From contig NZ_CP192292.1 in the NCBI RefSeq assembly GCF_050596425.1, positions 2,914,001-2,978,000 of the forward strand: a stretch of DNA of 64,000 bases. Reading direction: 5' to 3'. This stretch comes from G963665925 sp050596425 (GTDB taxonomy: Bacteria > Bacillota > Clostridia > Peptostreptococcales > Acidaminobacteraceae). Position 1 is the stretch's first letter. Every line of letters begins with the position of its first letter. This document shows, one piece after another, positions 1 to 8,327 of this stretch. The notes beneath the pieces were generated by a model. The model ran no database searches and was not told where the DNA came from. It worked only from the letters and a program-made list of their open reading frames with translations. Position numbers and translations under genes: made by a program.

Positions 1-13
1 CAAAAAACAAAAT

Positions 14-45
14 CCGAGGTTCAACATATTTGTGTTGAACCTCGG
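14..45 (-). terminator. Rho-independent terminator after der
   Basis: A perfect 13-bp stem (CCGAGGTTCAACA with its complement, loop of 6) is followed on the minus strand by ATTTTGTTTTTT. It lies just downstream of the der stop codon and ends the nrdR-pgeF-DUF512-der transcript. Confidence 0.85.
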
Positions 46-87
46 TGACTTTCAATGAAGACTCTATAAATTATTCGTTTATGAAAA

Positions 88-1422
88 CTATCTTCTTGGA
101 CCTGTCATTTTCTTCTTTTCCCTCACCTGAATGTGCATCGGTGTGCCTTCAAATTTGAAGTTCTTTCGAATCACATTTTCAAGGTAACGTAAATAAGAGA
201 AGTGAGCCAGTTCTTTGTCATTCACAAAAAGAACAAATGTAGGTGGTTTAACCCCCACTTGAGTCATGTAGTAAATTTTTAGTCGTTTACCCTTATCAGA
301 AGGCGGCTGATTGAGTATAATCGCCTCATTGATAATATCATTAAGCAGACCAGTTTGCACGCGCATAGACGCTTGATCTGAAATATATGCAGCTCTTTCA
401 AGAATTAGGTTTACACGCTGTTTCGTGATGGCAGATACAAATAGAATCGATGCATATGGCATAAATGCCAATTCTTGACGAATTGTTTCTGTAAAGCGCT
501 TCATCGTCTTGCCATCTTTTTCAACAAGGTCCCACTTGTTTACGAGAATAAGGACACCTCGCCCTGCTTCATGGGCCAGACCAGCAATTTTTTTATCTTG
601 ATCTGTAACACCTTCTGAGGCATCTATAACAAGAAGACATACGTCTGATCTTTCAATAGCCGTAAGCGCTCTAAGAATACTGTATTTTTCTATGGCTTCA
701 CTTACTTTTTTCTTTCTTCTGATACCTGCGGTATCAATAAGAACATAATCTTGGTCATTGACCTTAAATGGTGTATCTATCGCATCTCTTGTTGTCCCTG
801 CCACTTCACTGACAATGACACGGTTTTCACCTAGTATTGTATTGATAAGAGATGACTTGCCAGCGTTAGGCTTGCCGATAAGAGCAACCTTAATGACGTC
901 TTCATCATAGTCATCCATAATATTGTCAGGGAAGAGGGCAACAACTTCATCAAGAAGATCACCAAAATTCAACATGTTGGTTGATGAAATTGCAATCGGT
1001 TCTCCAATGCCTAGATTGTAATAGTCATAGTAGTGGTCTGGCATATTAGCCGTGTCCACTTTGTTGACAACCAATAATATTGGCTTTTTAGATCGTCTTA
1101 GCATTTGAGCAATTTCCTCATCTGCCGTTGTATAGGTATCTTTACCGTCCAGCATAAAGATAATAACATCTGCTGTATCAATAGCCACTTCAGCTTGATC
1201 ACGCATCTGTGAAAGAATGACATCTTTAGAATCAGGCTCAATACCGCCTGTGTCAATCATAGTGAAATGATTTCCGAGCCACTCAATATCCACGTAAATT
1301 CTGTCTCTTGTTACGCCTGGTTTATCTTCTACGATTGAAATTCTTTTTCCTGCGATTTTATTGAAAAACGTTGATTTACCAACATTCGGTTTTCCAACCA
1401 CCGCTACTACTGGTTTACCCAT
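88..1422 (-). CDS. der: Ribosome-associated GTPase Der (EngA)
   Basis: Der is a double-GTPase needed for late assembly of the 50S ribosomal subunit. The 444-residue protein has two tandem G domains, with P-loops GKPNVGKST near residue 10 and GKPNAGKSS near residue 185. G3 motifs DTGG and DTAG and G4 motifs NKVD and NKWD are present, followed by a basic C-terminal KH-like domain ending MTGPRR. Length fits the family. I place the start at the ATG of MGKPVV because GAGGAGG lies 5-10 bases upstream; a longer reading frame has no ribosome site. The start overlaps the stop of the upstream DUF512 gene by 8 bp, so the two are translationally linked. Confidence 0.96.
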   Translation of the reverse strand: MGKPVVAVVGKPNVGKSTFFNKIAGKRISIVEDKPGVTRDRIYVDIEWLGNHFTMIDTGGIEPDSKDVILSQMRDQAEVAIDTADVIIFMLDGKDTYTTADEEIAQMLRRSKKPILLVVNKVDTANMPDHYYDYYNLGIGEPIAISSTNMLNFGDLLDEVVALFPDNIMDDYDEDVIKVALIGKPNAGKSSLINTILGENRVIVSEVAGTTRDAIDTPFKVNDQDYVLIDTAGIRRKKKVSEAIEKYSILRALTAIERSDVCLLVIDASEGVTDQDKKIAGLAHEAGRGVLILVNKWDLVEKDGKTMKRFTETIRQELAFMPYASILFVSAITKQRVNLILERAAYISDQASMRVQTGLLNDIINEAIILNQPPSDKGKRLKIYYMTQVGVKPPTFVLFVNDKELAHFSYLRYLENVIRKNFKFEGTPMHIQVREKKKMTGPRR

Positions 1423-2764
1423 TTTGTGCCTCCTCGATACCCAGAACATTTGACAGGAAGGCTAAACCACTAACTTCTATCGGTGTCACTGTCACATTCA
1501 GGGCTTTCTCTAACTCTTCAATTGTCATGTCGTCTAAGAATACCGGTTCGCCGCTTTTTAGCATACTCTTAGGTATGATTAAGGCGTCTCCAAGGGATTT
1601 CCCCTTTAATTGGCCAAGTAAATCTTGACCGGTTATTAGACCTGCCACTGTAATGCTCTCACCAAAAAAGTGATTTGTGATTCTATGAACATCAATGCGA
1701 CACGACTTGTATTTTTCCATTGTTTTTTCTGAAATATCTTTAATAAACTCAAATGCTGATGTGCCTGTGGCAATGCTCACATGACGACTTTGAATACCAT
1801 CCACAACATATTCATCCATAGCGTCATATATTTCATGCTCAAGCTTTGTCATAAGACCGACACCGTTTTCTATCTGTACAAAACCTTCATAGGCCTCATA
1901 ATCAGGCCTACTCTGCTCAGCTAAAACATAAAACTCATCGGAAAGAAAAACAAACCGCGTTCCTCTTTTTTCTAAAAAATAAGATTGCCACTTCTCTACT
2001 TGATCTATAACAGCCTGTGCCATCTTTTTATCATATCCAGAAACAGGCGCTAGGCCTTTTCTGAATTTTGTTAGACCAATGGGCACTATGGCCACTGAAT
2101 TTAGACCACCTGGCAAGTCATGTAAGTCCTTCAAGGTTCGGTCCAGTTCAGGCCCGTCATTAAAACCTGGACAAAGTACTATTTGCCCATTCATTTCTAC
2201 CCTGTGTTCTCCTAAGAGCTTCAATCGTTCATAGACCTGTCCAGCATTTTTATTACCGAGCATTTTCACACGCAATTGAGGATTGGTCGTATGAATGGAT
2301 ACATTAATTGGACTGATATTATAGTCAACCATTCTTTGAAGTTCTTCCTCAGACACATTGGTCAATGTGACAAAATTCCCCTGTAAAAAAGATAAGCGCG
2401 AGTCGTCATCTTTAAAGTACAAGGTTTCACGCATGCCTTCTGGCAATTGGTCTATAAAGCAAAATACACACTTATTTCTGCAGTTTCTTGCGTGATCCAT
2501 AATAGGATGCCTAAATTCAAGACCCAACTCTTCGTCGTAATCTTTCTCGATTTCAAGAACCCATATTTGTCCATCCGGCTTTCGAATCTCCAACTCAAGA
2601 TACTCATCACTAATCATAAAAAGGTAGTCGATGATATCTTTTACAGGTTTTCCGTTTATCGTTAAAAGAACATCGCCTTTTTCAATTTCCATTTCTTCGG
2701 CAATGCTTCCTTGTAAAACTTTCGATATTATATTGTCACCGTGTTTCAAATCTATTAATTCCAT
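1415..2764 (-). CDS. DUF512 family PDZ/radical-SAM-like protein
   Basis: This 449-residue protein belongs to the DUF512 family of unknown biochemical role. Residues 1-60 form a PDZ-like segment (GSIAEEMEIEKGDVLLTINGK). A CxxxCxxC cluster follows near residue 95 (CRNKCVFC), typical of radical-SAM iron-sulfur binding. A glycine-rich stretch is visible in the middle and the C-terminal DUF512 domain completes it. Start is supported by GGAGG about 7 bases upstream. It sits between pgeF and der, an arrangement common in Clostridia, which suggests a link to ribosome or envelope housekeeping, but no substrate can be named from sequence. Confidence 0.88.
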   Translation of the reverse strand: MELIDLKHGDNIISKVLQGSIAEEMEIEKGDVLLTINGKPVKDIIDYLFMISDEYLELEIRKPDGQIWVLEIEKDYDEELGLEFRHPIMDHARNCRNKCVFCFIDQLPEGMRETLYFKDDDSRLSFLQGNFVTLTNVSEEELQRMVDYNISPINVSIHTTNPQLRVKMLGNKNAGQVYERLKLLGEHRVEMNGQIVLCPGFNDGPELDRTLKDLHDLPGGLNSVAIVPIGLTKFRKGLAPVSGYDKKMAQAVIDQVEKWQSYFLEKRGTRFVFLSDEFYVLAEQSRPDYEAYEGFVQIENGVGLMTKLEHEIYDAMDEYVVDGIQSRHVSIATGTSAFEFIKDISEKTMEKYKSCRIDVHRITNHFFGESITVAGLITGQDLLGQLKGKSLGDALIIPKSMLKSGEPVFLDDMTIEELEKALNVTVTPIEVSGLAFLSNVLGIEEAQNG

Positions 2765-2840
2765 TTATCTGTCCTCCGACAATCCTCATACATATTACAC
2801 GTTCACCGCGACCTAGTCAAGGATATCGTCAATGTGCTGC

Positions 2841-3656
2841 TTATTTCTTTTCGTTCAATGCAAATATGGCCGCCATACGTCCTTGTTTGGGTTTTTCCAC
2901 CCTGTAGGAAAACAAAAGGTCATTTTGACACATGGTGCAGTTATCACTAATCTCTATAGATTCATTCCTAAGACCTGATGACTGAAGAATAGCCTTATTG
3001 ATACCCTTCAAATCTATAAAATAGCGACCAGATTCAGAGGGTTTTGTATATTCATGTATTGTATCTTTCATCCAGGAAAACTGATCAAGAACTGCATCGT
3101 CAACTTCATAACAACATAGGCCCGCACTTGGTCCAATACCTGCAAGTATATCTTCAGGACGACTGCCAAAGACTTCTGACATTCGCTTGACCGCCTTTTT
3201 TCCAATTTGCTTGGACGTCCCTTTCCAACCGCTGTGAACCACACCACCAACATGATTGACTGGATCATAGAAAAAGAGAGGCACACAATCAGCATAATAT
3301 GTCAATAGAACCGGTTCAGTCTGGTCCGTAATGAGCCCATCAACAGCATCTATAAAATTATCCTTATCATTTCCCTCAGCAACTCGCTTTTCATCGATGT
3401 AGACAACAATATCAGAATGAACCTGTCTTGTCATAAATCGCTTACGCATTGACACATCCAGCGCGCTGAGAATTCTATTATAATTTTCTTCCACCTTATC
3501 TTGATCATCTGATGTTGATTTACCCATGTTTAAACTGGAAAATGGAGGGTGACTGACCCCTCCATTCCTCGTTGTAAATCCATGAATCAGATGTTCTTGC
3601 GATGAAAGATTATTAAACTGCAACCACTGTACGCCGTCTTTATCTTTCAAATGCAT
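2841..3656 (-). CDS. pgeF: Peptidoglycan editing factor PgeF (YfiH/laccase-domain family)
   Basis: Members of this family (YfiH/YlmD, formerly polyphenol oxidase) are copper or zinc enzymes; in E. coli PgeF removes wrong residues from UDP-MurNAc peptides. The 271-residue protein carries the family signature: ADCVPL with the metal-binding Cys, the histidine in GGVVHSGWKGT, and the C-terminal SRYSYR-like LFSYRVEKPKQGRMAA. The start at MHLKDKD is chosen because GGTGG lies 5-10 bases before it and because the longer frame would run into nrdR. It follows nrdR by 22 bp. The exact activity in this organism is inferred from the family. Confidence 0.9.
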   Translation of the reverse strand: MHLKDKDGVQWLQFNNLSSQEHLIHGFTTRNGGVSHPPFSSLNMGKSTSDDQDKVEENYNRILSALDVSMRKRFMTRQVHSDIVVYIDEKRVAEGNDKDNFIDAVDGLITDQTEPVLLTYYADCVPLFFYDPVNHVGGVVHSGWKGTSKQIGKKAVKRMSEVFGSRPEDILAGIGPSAGLCCYEVDDAVLDQFSWMKDTIHEYTKPSESGRYFIDLKGINKAILQSSGLRNESIEISDNCTMCQNDLLFSYRVEKPKQGRMAAIFALNEKK

Positions 3657-3678
3657 ATTTCCACCACCCGATTGTATT

Positions 3679-4137
3679 TTATCGTTTATCATTGAGCATC
3701 GTTTTAAGCTCATCCATAAAAGTGTTAATGTCTTTAAACTGTCTATAAACGGAGGCAAATCTTACATAAGCCACTTCATCCAGTTCTCGTAGTCCGAACA
3801 TAACGAGTTCGCCAATGTAATTCGAAGAAATTTCCTTTTCCATTGAATTGTAAAGTTTCTTCTCTATTTGCTTTGCCATATCCTCAATTTGTTGAAAGGC
3901 AACAGGTCGTTTCTCGCAGGCTCTTATAATGCCATGCATCATTTTTGCCCTGTCATAGGATTCTCTGTTTCCATCCTTTTTTACAACAATTAGCGGTATT
4001 TCTTCAATTTTTTCATAAGTTGTGAATCTATGCTTGCATTTAACACATTCCCTACGACGACGGATGGTGCTGCCTTCGTCAGTGGGTCTTGAATCAACAA
4101 CCTTTGACTCCATATAATCACAAAATGGGCATTTCAC
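3679..4137 (-). CDS. nrdR: Transcriptional repressor NrdR
   Basis: NrdR senses ATP/dATP and represses ribonucleotide reductase genes. The 152-residue protein begins with a zinc ribbon (CPFC ... CVKC, residues 3-34) and continues with an ATP-cone domain containing the VVKKDGNRESYD motif. I choose a GTG start giving VKCPFC at the N terminus, because GAGGTG lies at the right distance and NrdR proteins normally begin M-K/R-C-P-F-C; an ATG 24 bases upstream lacks a ribosome site. It is the first gene of the nrdR-pgeF-DUF512-der string and follows a structured intergenic region after ftsZ. No ribonucleotide reductase gene is in the window. Confidence 0.95.
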   Translation of the reverse strand: MKCPFCDYMESKVVDSRPTDEGSTIRRRRECVKCKHRFTTYEKIEEIPLIVVKKDGNRESYDRAKMMHGIIRACEKRPVAFQQIEDMAKQIEKKLYNSMEKEISSNYIGELVMFGLRELDEVAYVRFASVYRQFKDINTFMDELKTMLNDKR

Positions 4138-4238
4138 TTGCAACACCTCTTTTTCCTTCATTGACTCTCATGTGCATAAAATCCGGTCTCTGAATGTTTC
4201 AATATCCCGACTGTCCACTTTTAGATAGCTTCTACCAC

Positions 4239-4310
4239 TGTTACAAAGCTTTTCTACAAGCTGAGGCTACCTTAACGGTAGCCTTTGTAGGTAATCCGGA
4301 AACTCCGGTT
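4239..4310 (-). ncRNA. Candidate structured RNA between ftsZ and nrdR
   Basis: Read on the minus strand the region forms: a hairpin CCGGA-gtt-TCCGG (4308-4296); then TACAAAG (4289-4283) that can pair with CTTTGTA (4248-4242) around two inner hairpins, AGGCTACC-loop-GGTAGCCT (8 bp, 4284-4264) and AGCTT-gtagaa-AAGCT (4262-4247). The helices share two bases at each junction, so alternative folds are possible. No U-run follows, so it is not an ordinary terminator. I do not recognise it as a known riboswitch class. It could be a leader element of nrdR or a processing site. Confidence 0.35.
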
Positions 4311-4356
4311 ATATTTAAATATTTTATCGCTTGACGTGAATGTTTAAATTTCACCT

Positions 4357-5478
4357 TTATCTTTGTCTTCTTAAGAAAGTTGGAATATCAAATTCTTCGT
4401 CATTTGTTTCTTCAGGTTGAGCAGCTTGAACTTCCTCAGTTTCAGTCTCTTCAGTGACTTCTTCTGCTGGTGTTTGTGGCTCTTCCTTACTTTCAACAAC
4501 AGGTGCTGTTTCGCTTTCCGGCTGATGATCATCAAATCCTGTTGCTATAACAGTGATTCTCAATTCATCTTTAAGGGCTTCGTCAATAACTGCACCAAAG
4601 ATGATGTTTGCATCTGGATCAGCTGCTTCAGCAACGATTTCAGCCGCTTCATTGACCTCAAACAGTCCCAAGTTAGATCCGCCTGTGATATTAAGCAGAA
4701 CACCCTTTGAACCTTCGATTGATGTTTCTAGCATTGGACTGTGAATAGCCTGCTTGGCAGCTTCAACAGCTCTGTTTTCTCCACTGGCTTTACCTACGCC
4801 CATGTGTGCAAGACCACGTTCATACATAATCGTCTTAACATCTGCAAAGTCAAGGTTTACAAGTCCAGGAATAGCAATCAGGTCAGATATACCCTGTACA
4901 CCTTGACGTAGAACGTCATCGGCAATTTTAAAGGCATCTACAATACTGGTTCTCTTCTCAATTACCTGTAGCAGACGATCATTTGGAATTGTCACCAGTG
5001 TATCCACTTTATCTTTTAGTTCATTAATGCCATGATCAGCATGCAGCATTCTTCTACGACCTTCGAATGTGAATGGCTTCGTCACCACACCAACAGTCAG
5101 AATACCCATTTCCTTTGCCACTTCAGCAACGATTGGTGCCGCACCTGTTCCAGTGCCACCACCCATGCCTGCAGTGATAAATACCATATCAGAACCTTGA
5201 AGGGCCTGATAGATGTCATCTCGGCTCTCTTCTGCTGCCTTTTCTCCCACTTCAGGATTCGCACCAGCACCAAGACCACGTGTTAACTTTTCGCCAATTT
5301 GAATTTTAAATTCTGCTTTTGAATTAAATAATGCTTGCTTATCTGTGTTGATCGCAACGAATTGAACACCTTGAAGGCTTGCTTCAATCATTCTATTAAC
5401 AGCGTTGTTGCCACCGCCGCCTACACCGATAACCTTAATTTGCGCAAATTGATCCATGTCGATATCAAACTCTAACAT
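4357..5478 (-). CDS. ftsZ: Cell division protein FtsZ
   Basis: FtsZ is the tubulin-like GTPase that forms the division ring. The 373-residue protein shows the tubulin signature GGGTGTG at about residue 103, the N-terminal GVGGGGNNAVNRM nucleotide loop, an acidic variable linker (about 315-360) and the conserved C-terminal peptide DIPTFLRR that binds FtsA/SepF-type anchors. The ATG of MLEFDID is preferred, with AGGGGG 8 bases upstream; a GTG seven codons earlier lacks a site. No ftsA is present next to it, so another anchor such as SepF is likely used. It is separated from sbp by 232 bp that should hold its own promoter. Confidence 0.97.
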   Translation of the reverse strand: MLEFDIDMDQFAQIKVIGVGGGGNNAVNRMIEASLQGVQFVAINTDKQALFNSKAEFKIQIGEKLTRGLGAGANPEVGEKAAEESRDDIYQALQGSDMVFITAGMGGGTGTGAAPIVAEVAKEMGILTVGVVTKPFTFEGRRRMLHADHGINELKDKVDTLVTIPNDRLLQVIEKRTSIVDAFKIADDVLRQGVQGISDLIAIPGLVNLDFADVKTIMYERGLAHMGVGKASGENRAVEAAKQAIHSPMLETSIEGSKGVLLNITGGSNLGLFEVNEAAEIVAEAADPDANIIFGAVIDEALKDELRITVIATGFDDHQPESETAPVVESKEEPQTPAEEVTEETETEEVQAAQPEETNDEEFDIPTFLRRQR

Positions 5479-5710
5479 GTAACTGCCCCCTTTTTCCACG
5501 ATGAAAAAATGTCTTTCTTATGATTACTGTATTAGTAACAGATATTTTCTAATAGGTAATTCACTATTAATAATACCATACTTCGACCCACTTTGAGGCG
5601 GTATTTTTCAATAAAATTCGAGTTTATTTACAAAAATGACCACTTAAGGGGTCTAGAAAATGATACTTTTCGATTTATCCGCTCTAATCATTGATTTTCA
5701 GTCTATTTTT

Positions 5711-6109
5711 TCACTCAATATTTTCTAAATTCGCTTCTTCTACTTGTTCGATGTTTTTTCTCTTGTTCCTTCTTTTATCCCTGAAATTCTCAATCAAAAG
5801 ACGTCGAATTATAGCAAGGTTTTGGAACAGTCTCGCACCAAATGCAAAAACGGCTGCATAGTATAGGGGAATCCCTAAGAAATCACCGATGTATGCCAAA
5901 AATGCTGCTAAGAATGCATTGGTGATAAAACCACTAATGAAAATCATCGTATCAAAGCGATCTTCCATGCTTGATCGAATAGCTCCGAAAACAGAGTCAA
6001 TTGCTGCCAGTATTGCCACTGCTACATAAAGTGACCACGCCGAGCTCAGTCCAAGAGGCATAAACCACCCTATGAACAAACCTAGCAATATGGCCAGTAC
6101 TGCGATCAT
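5711..6109 (-). CDS. sbp: Small basic protein Sbp (DUF1290)
   Basis: This 132-residue membrane protein matches the small basic protein family found beside ftsZ in Bacillota. Four hydrophobic segments are visible (about residues 1-20, 24-42, 55-75 and 80-100), followed by a strongly basic and then acidic tail (RDKRRNKRKNIEQVEEAN). Its ATG overlaps the TGA of the preceding DUF881 gene by one base, so the two are translationally coupled. The function is unknown; location suggests an envelope or division role. Confidence 0.85.
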   Translation of the reverse strand: MIAVLAILLGLFIGWFMPLGLSSAWSLYVAVAILAAIDSVFGAIRSSMEDRFDTMIFISGFITNAFLAAFLAYIGDFLGIPLYYAAVFAFGARLFQNLAIIRRLLIENFRDKRRNKRKNIEQVEEANLENIE

Positions 6110-6828
6110 CAACTTTCTTCACCATCCTCTGTCGCCTTCATATATACAGGTCTCGTTGTACCTGTATAGGCTGGAATTTCAATATTCACACTTGTATACA
6201 CTTCAAGAAAAACGCCATACTGCCTTAGCACTTGTCCAAATGAACCCGGTGCATTGATGGCAGACTCCAGATGATGTTTATCACCAATGGCTTTTATAAT
6301 AAAAGGTTGCGCAAAAACTTCGTCGTTGATTCTTATGGTTGGACCTGTACATTGGATCTCCGTTTTACCAAAAACAAATCTCTGATCATTAATGGAAATC
6401 GCTTCTGCACCGGCATACCGCAGGTCATCCACTAGGTTCTGCACATCCATATTATGAACTAGGACATTGTTGGGATCTTCAAACTCATTGAGTTCCCGTT
6501 CCCCGTCATTGATTATAACAATAACGCCTTGACCTTCCAGACCCTTTAGGCCTGAGAAAGCTTTAATTTTTTCAATTTGATTTATCATGGCCTCTTCAAT
6601 GCCGCCAGACTCTGCTTTGGAATTTTCATATTCACTAATTTGCAGGGTCATAAGCCTTACTCGTTCAACAAGCTGATTCAACTCAGCAGATTCCCTTTCA
6701 AGCTCCTGGGTATATGTCTGTATTTCATTGAGCGACACATATTTTTCAGCATCTTGCGCCGCGCGAACCTGTATAGAGAGCAAAATCGCTAGCAGGAACA
6801 CAAGCGCTATCGTTTGAGGTTTTTTCAT
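6109..6828 (-). CDS. DUF881 family protein (second copy)
   Basis: The 239-residue protein has an N-terminal signal or anchor segment (residues 5-23), a predicted coiled coil rich in E, L and Q (about 30-90) and a DUF881 domain with the family pattern GQGVIVIINDG and GAEAISINDQR. Homologues (B. subtilis YlxW/YlxX) lie in division clusters and are extracytoplasmic. It follows a paralogue by 15 bp and overlaps sbp by one base. Role is unknown; tandem DUF881 proteins beside ftsQ suggest a divisome accessory function. Confidence 0.87.
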   Translation of the reverse strand: MKKPQTIALVFLLAILLSIQVRAAQDAEKYVSLNEIQTYTQELERESAELNQLVERVRLMTLQISEYENSKAESGGIEEAMINQIEKIKAFSGLKGLEGQGVIVIINDGERELNEFEDPNNVLVHNMDVQNLVDDLRYAGAEAISINDQRFVFGKTEIQCTGPTIRINDEVFAQPFIIKAIGDKHHLESAINAPGSFGQVLRQYGVFLEVYTSVNIEIPAYTGTTRPVYMKATEDGEES

Positions 6829-6843
6829 CAGATCACCTCATCA

Positions 6844-7554
6844 TTACTGAATCACATCAGCATGCCTAAAATCGACGATTCTACTAAATTTAGGAATTCG
6901 CACATTGTCAGATTTCTTGACTTCTATCAAGTATCTTTTATCTCTGATTTGAGACACAATACCAAACCTGTGACTCACTGCGCCATCTAATGTATCAGAA
7001 CTTCCAATAGCCTTAATGACAAAAGGGGCTTGCTGAGGAATCAAATTAATATTGATAGCATTGCCTGCCGCTCGAATTTCACTTCGACCTGTGATTCTTT
7101 GATCGTTAATGCTAATCGCCTCTGCACCAGCCGCATTGAGTTCATTCACTAGAGATAGGAGCAAGTGGTAGTCATAAACAAAATTTGTATCATAAGCATA
7201 ATTCATGTCTACAGGTGGATTGTCTATTGTAATCACTATCCCTTGGCCTTCCACATCGCTTAAACCTGCAAACATTTTATAGCGTTCCAATTCCTCGTTT
7301 AGTGTCTTTATGAGGACATTTTCTTTTGACTCGGAAGACTCAATTTCCTTGATCCGCTCTTCGAGGGCAGATATTTGTTCCAGCAATACTTCTTTTTCAT
7401 CGCGAACTTTTTGGAGTTCTGTCACCAATTCGCCAGACTTTTGGCGTGGGGATAATCCATCTAACATGTCGCGCTGAACGGTTTTAGCCTGCTGGGCTAA
7501 AATCACTCCAAGGATCACACAGACCAAACCGATCCAAAGATAATCCTTTTTCAT
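6844..7554 (-). CDS. DUF881 family protein (first copy)
   Basis: A 236-residue protein with an N-terminal membrane segment (DYLWIGLVCVILGVILA), a coiled coil around residues 40-90 and a DUF881 domain (GQGIVITIDNPP, GAEAISINDQRITG). I prefer the second ATG (MKKDYLW) because GGAGG is 7 bases from it and only 1 base from the first ATG. It lies 11 bp after ftsQ and 15 bp before its paralogue; the two share the GAEAISINDQR motif and probably arose by tandem duplication. Confidence 0.87.
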   Translation of the reverse strand: MKKDYLWIGLVCVILGVILAQQAKTVQRDMLDGLSPRQKSGELVTELQKVRDEKEVLLEQISALEERIKEIESSESKENVLIKTLNEELERYKMFAGLSDVEGQGIVITIDNPPVDMNYAYDTNFVYDYHLLLSLVNELNAAGAEAISINDQRITGRSEIRAAGNAININLIPQQAPFVIKAIGSSDTLDGAVSHRFGIVSQIRDKRYLIEVKKSDNVRIPKFSRIVDFRHADVIQ

Positions 7555-7565
7555 AGTCATGCCTC

Positions 7566-8318
7566 CTACTGCCCAAACGGTTTAAATATTGGAAGCCCGT
7601 TGTGGCTTACATCTATAATGCCCGATTGAACACCTTTTTCTGATAACTCTTCGTAGATGTCGACAAAATTATTAAACTTTCTCTCTATGTCTTGACCCTT
7701 ACCAAACCGCACCCTATAGGCATCATTGAGTAAAAGTTCAATACCGTTATCATAACGTATATAGGGCTTGGCTTCAATATGAGAGTTTTTAAGAAGGGAA
7801 ATAAGTTGCACAGTTCGCCTTAATACCCTAGATTCTTCGACTTTCAATTCTTCCCCAATATTGAAGGATTTAAACTCAAATCCGTCTATTAAAAAAATAT
7901 CTCCAATAGATTCTTCGACTTTTAAGACTGTCAGGTGCTCATCAATGGTGACATAAAGACCTGAGTATTTAATAGCCGCAAGCTCTTGACGGTATTCAAT
8001 ATCTAATATGAGTTTATCTGGCAGGGCCTTTTCTATTTTGACAGACTTTATGTAAGGATGTCTTACAATTTTTTCTTCAAGACTGGCAACAGAGACATTG
8101 AAATACAGGCTTGATTCATCCAGCCCTCCATATTTTCTTATGTCATTGTCAGAAAAATACACACTGGCAGGGTACTCAAATTTTTTGACGACAAACAAGT
8201 TTGTCTTAAAGACCAAAAGGCCTGACCCTATTATTAAGAGTATAAGTGTAAATACCAGGGTTTTCTTTCTTGCACCTGGTCTTTTTAGCGTACTCTTTTC
8301 CCTCTTTTCGTCAGACAT
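7566..8318 (-). CDS. ftsQ: Cell division protein FtsQ/DivIB
   Basis: FtsQ/DivIB is a bitopic membrane protein linking early and late divisome parts with FtsL and FtsB/DivIC. The 250-residue protein has a basic cytoplasmic tail (about 1-20), one membrane span (LVFTLILLIIGSGLLVF), then a POTRA domain (about 45-115, with VKIEKALPDKLILDI) and the FtsQ C-terminal domain. Length is normal for DivIB of Clostridia. It follows murG by 9 bp. The murB gene often found here is missing. Confidence 0.9.
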   Translation of the reverse strand: MSDEKREKSTLKRPGARKKTLVFTLILLIIGSGLLVFKTNLFVVKKFEYPASVYFSDNDIRKYGGLDESSLYFNVSVASLEEKIVRHPYIKSVKIEKALPDKLILDIEYRQELAAIKYSGLYVTIDEHLTVLKVEESIGDIFLIDGFEFKSFNIGEELKVEESRVLRRTVQLISLLKNSHIEAKPYIRYDNGIELLLNDAYRVRFGKGQDIERKFNNFVDIYEELSEKGVQSGIIDVSHNGLPIFKPFGQ

Positions 8319-8327
8319 AAAACACCC

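Noticed and set aside
4239..4310. Known cyclic-di-GMP or cyclic-di-AMP riboswitch
   Set aside because: The conserved GEMM and ydaO core sequences are not present; only generic hairpins match.
5479..5710. ftsZ promoter
   Set aside because: A TGGTATTAT extended -10 lies near 5,570 on the minus strand, but its -35 is poor, so I did not list it as a feature.
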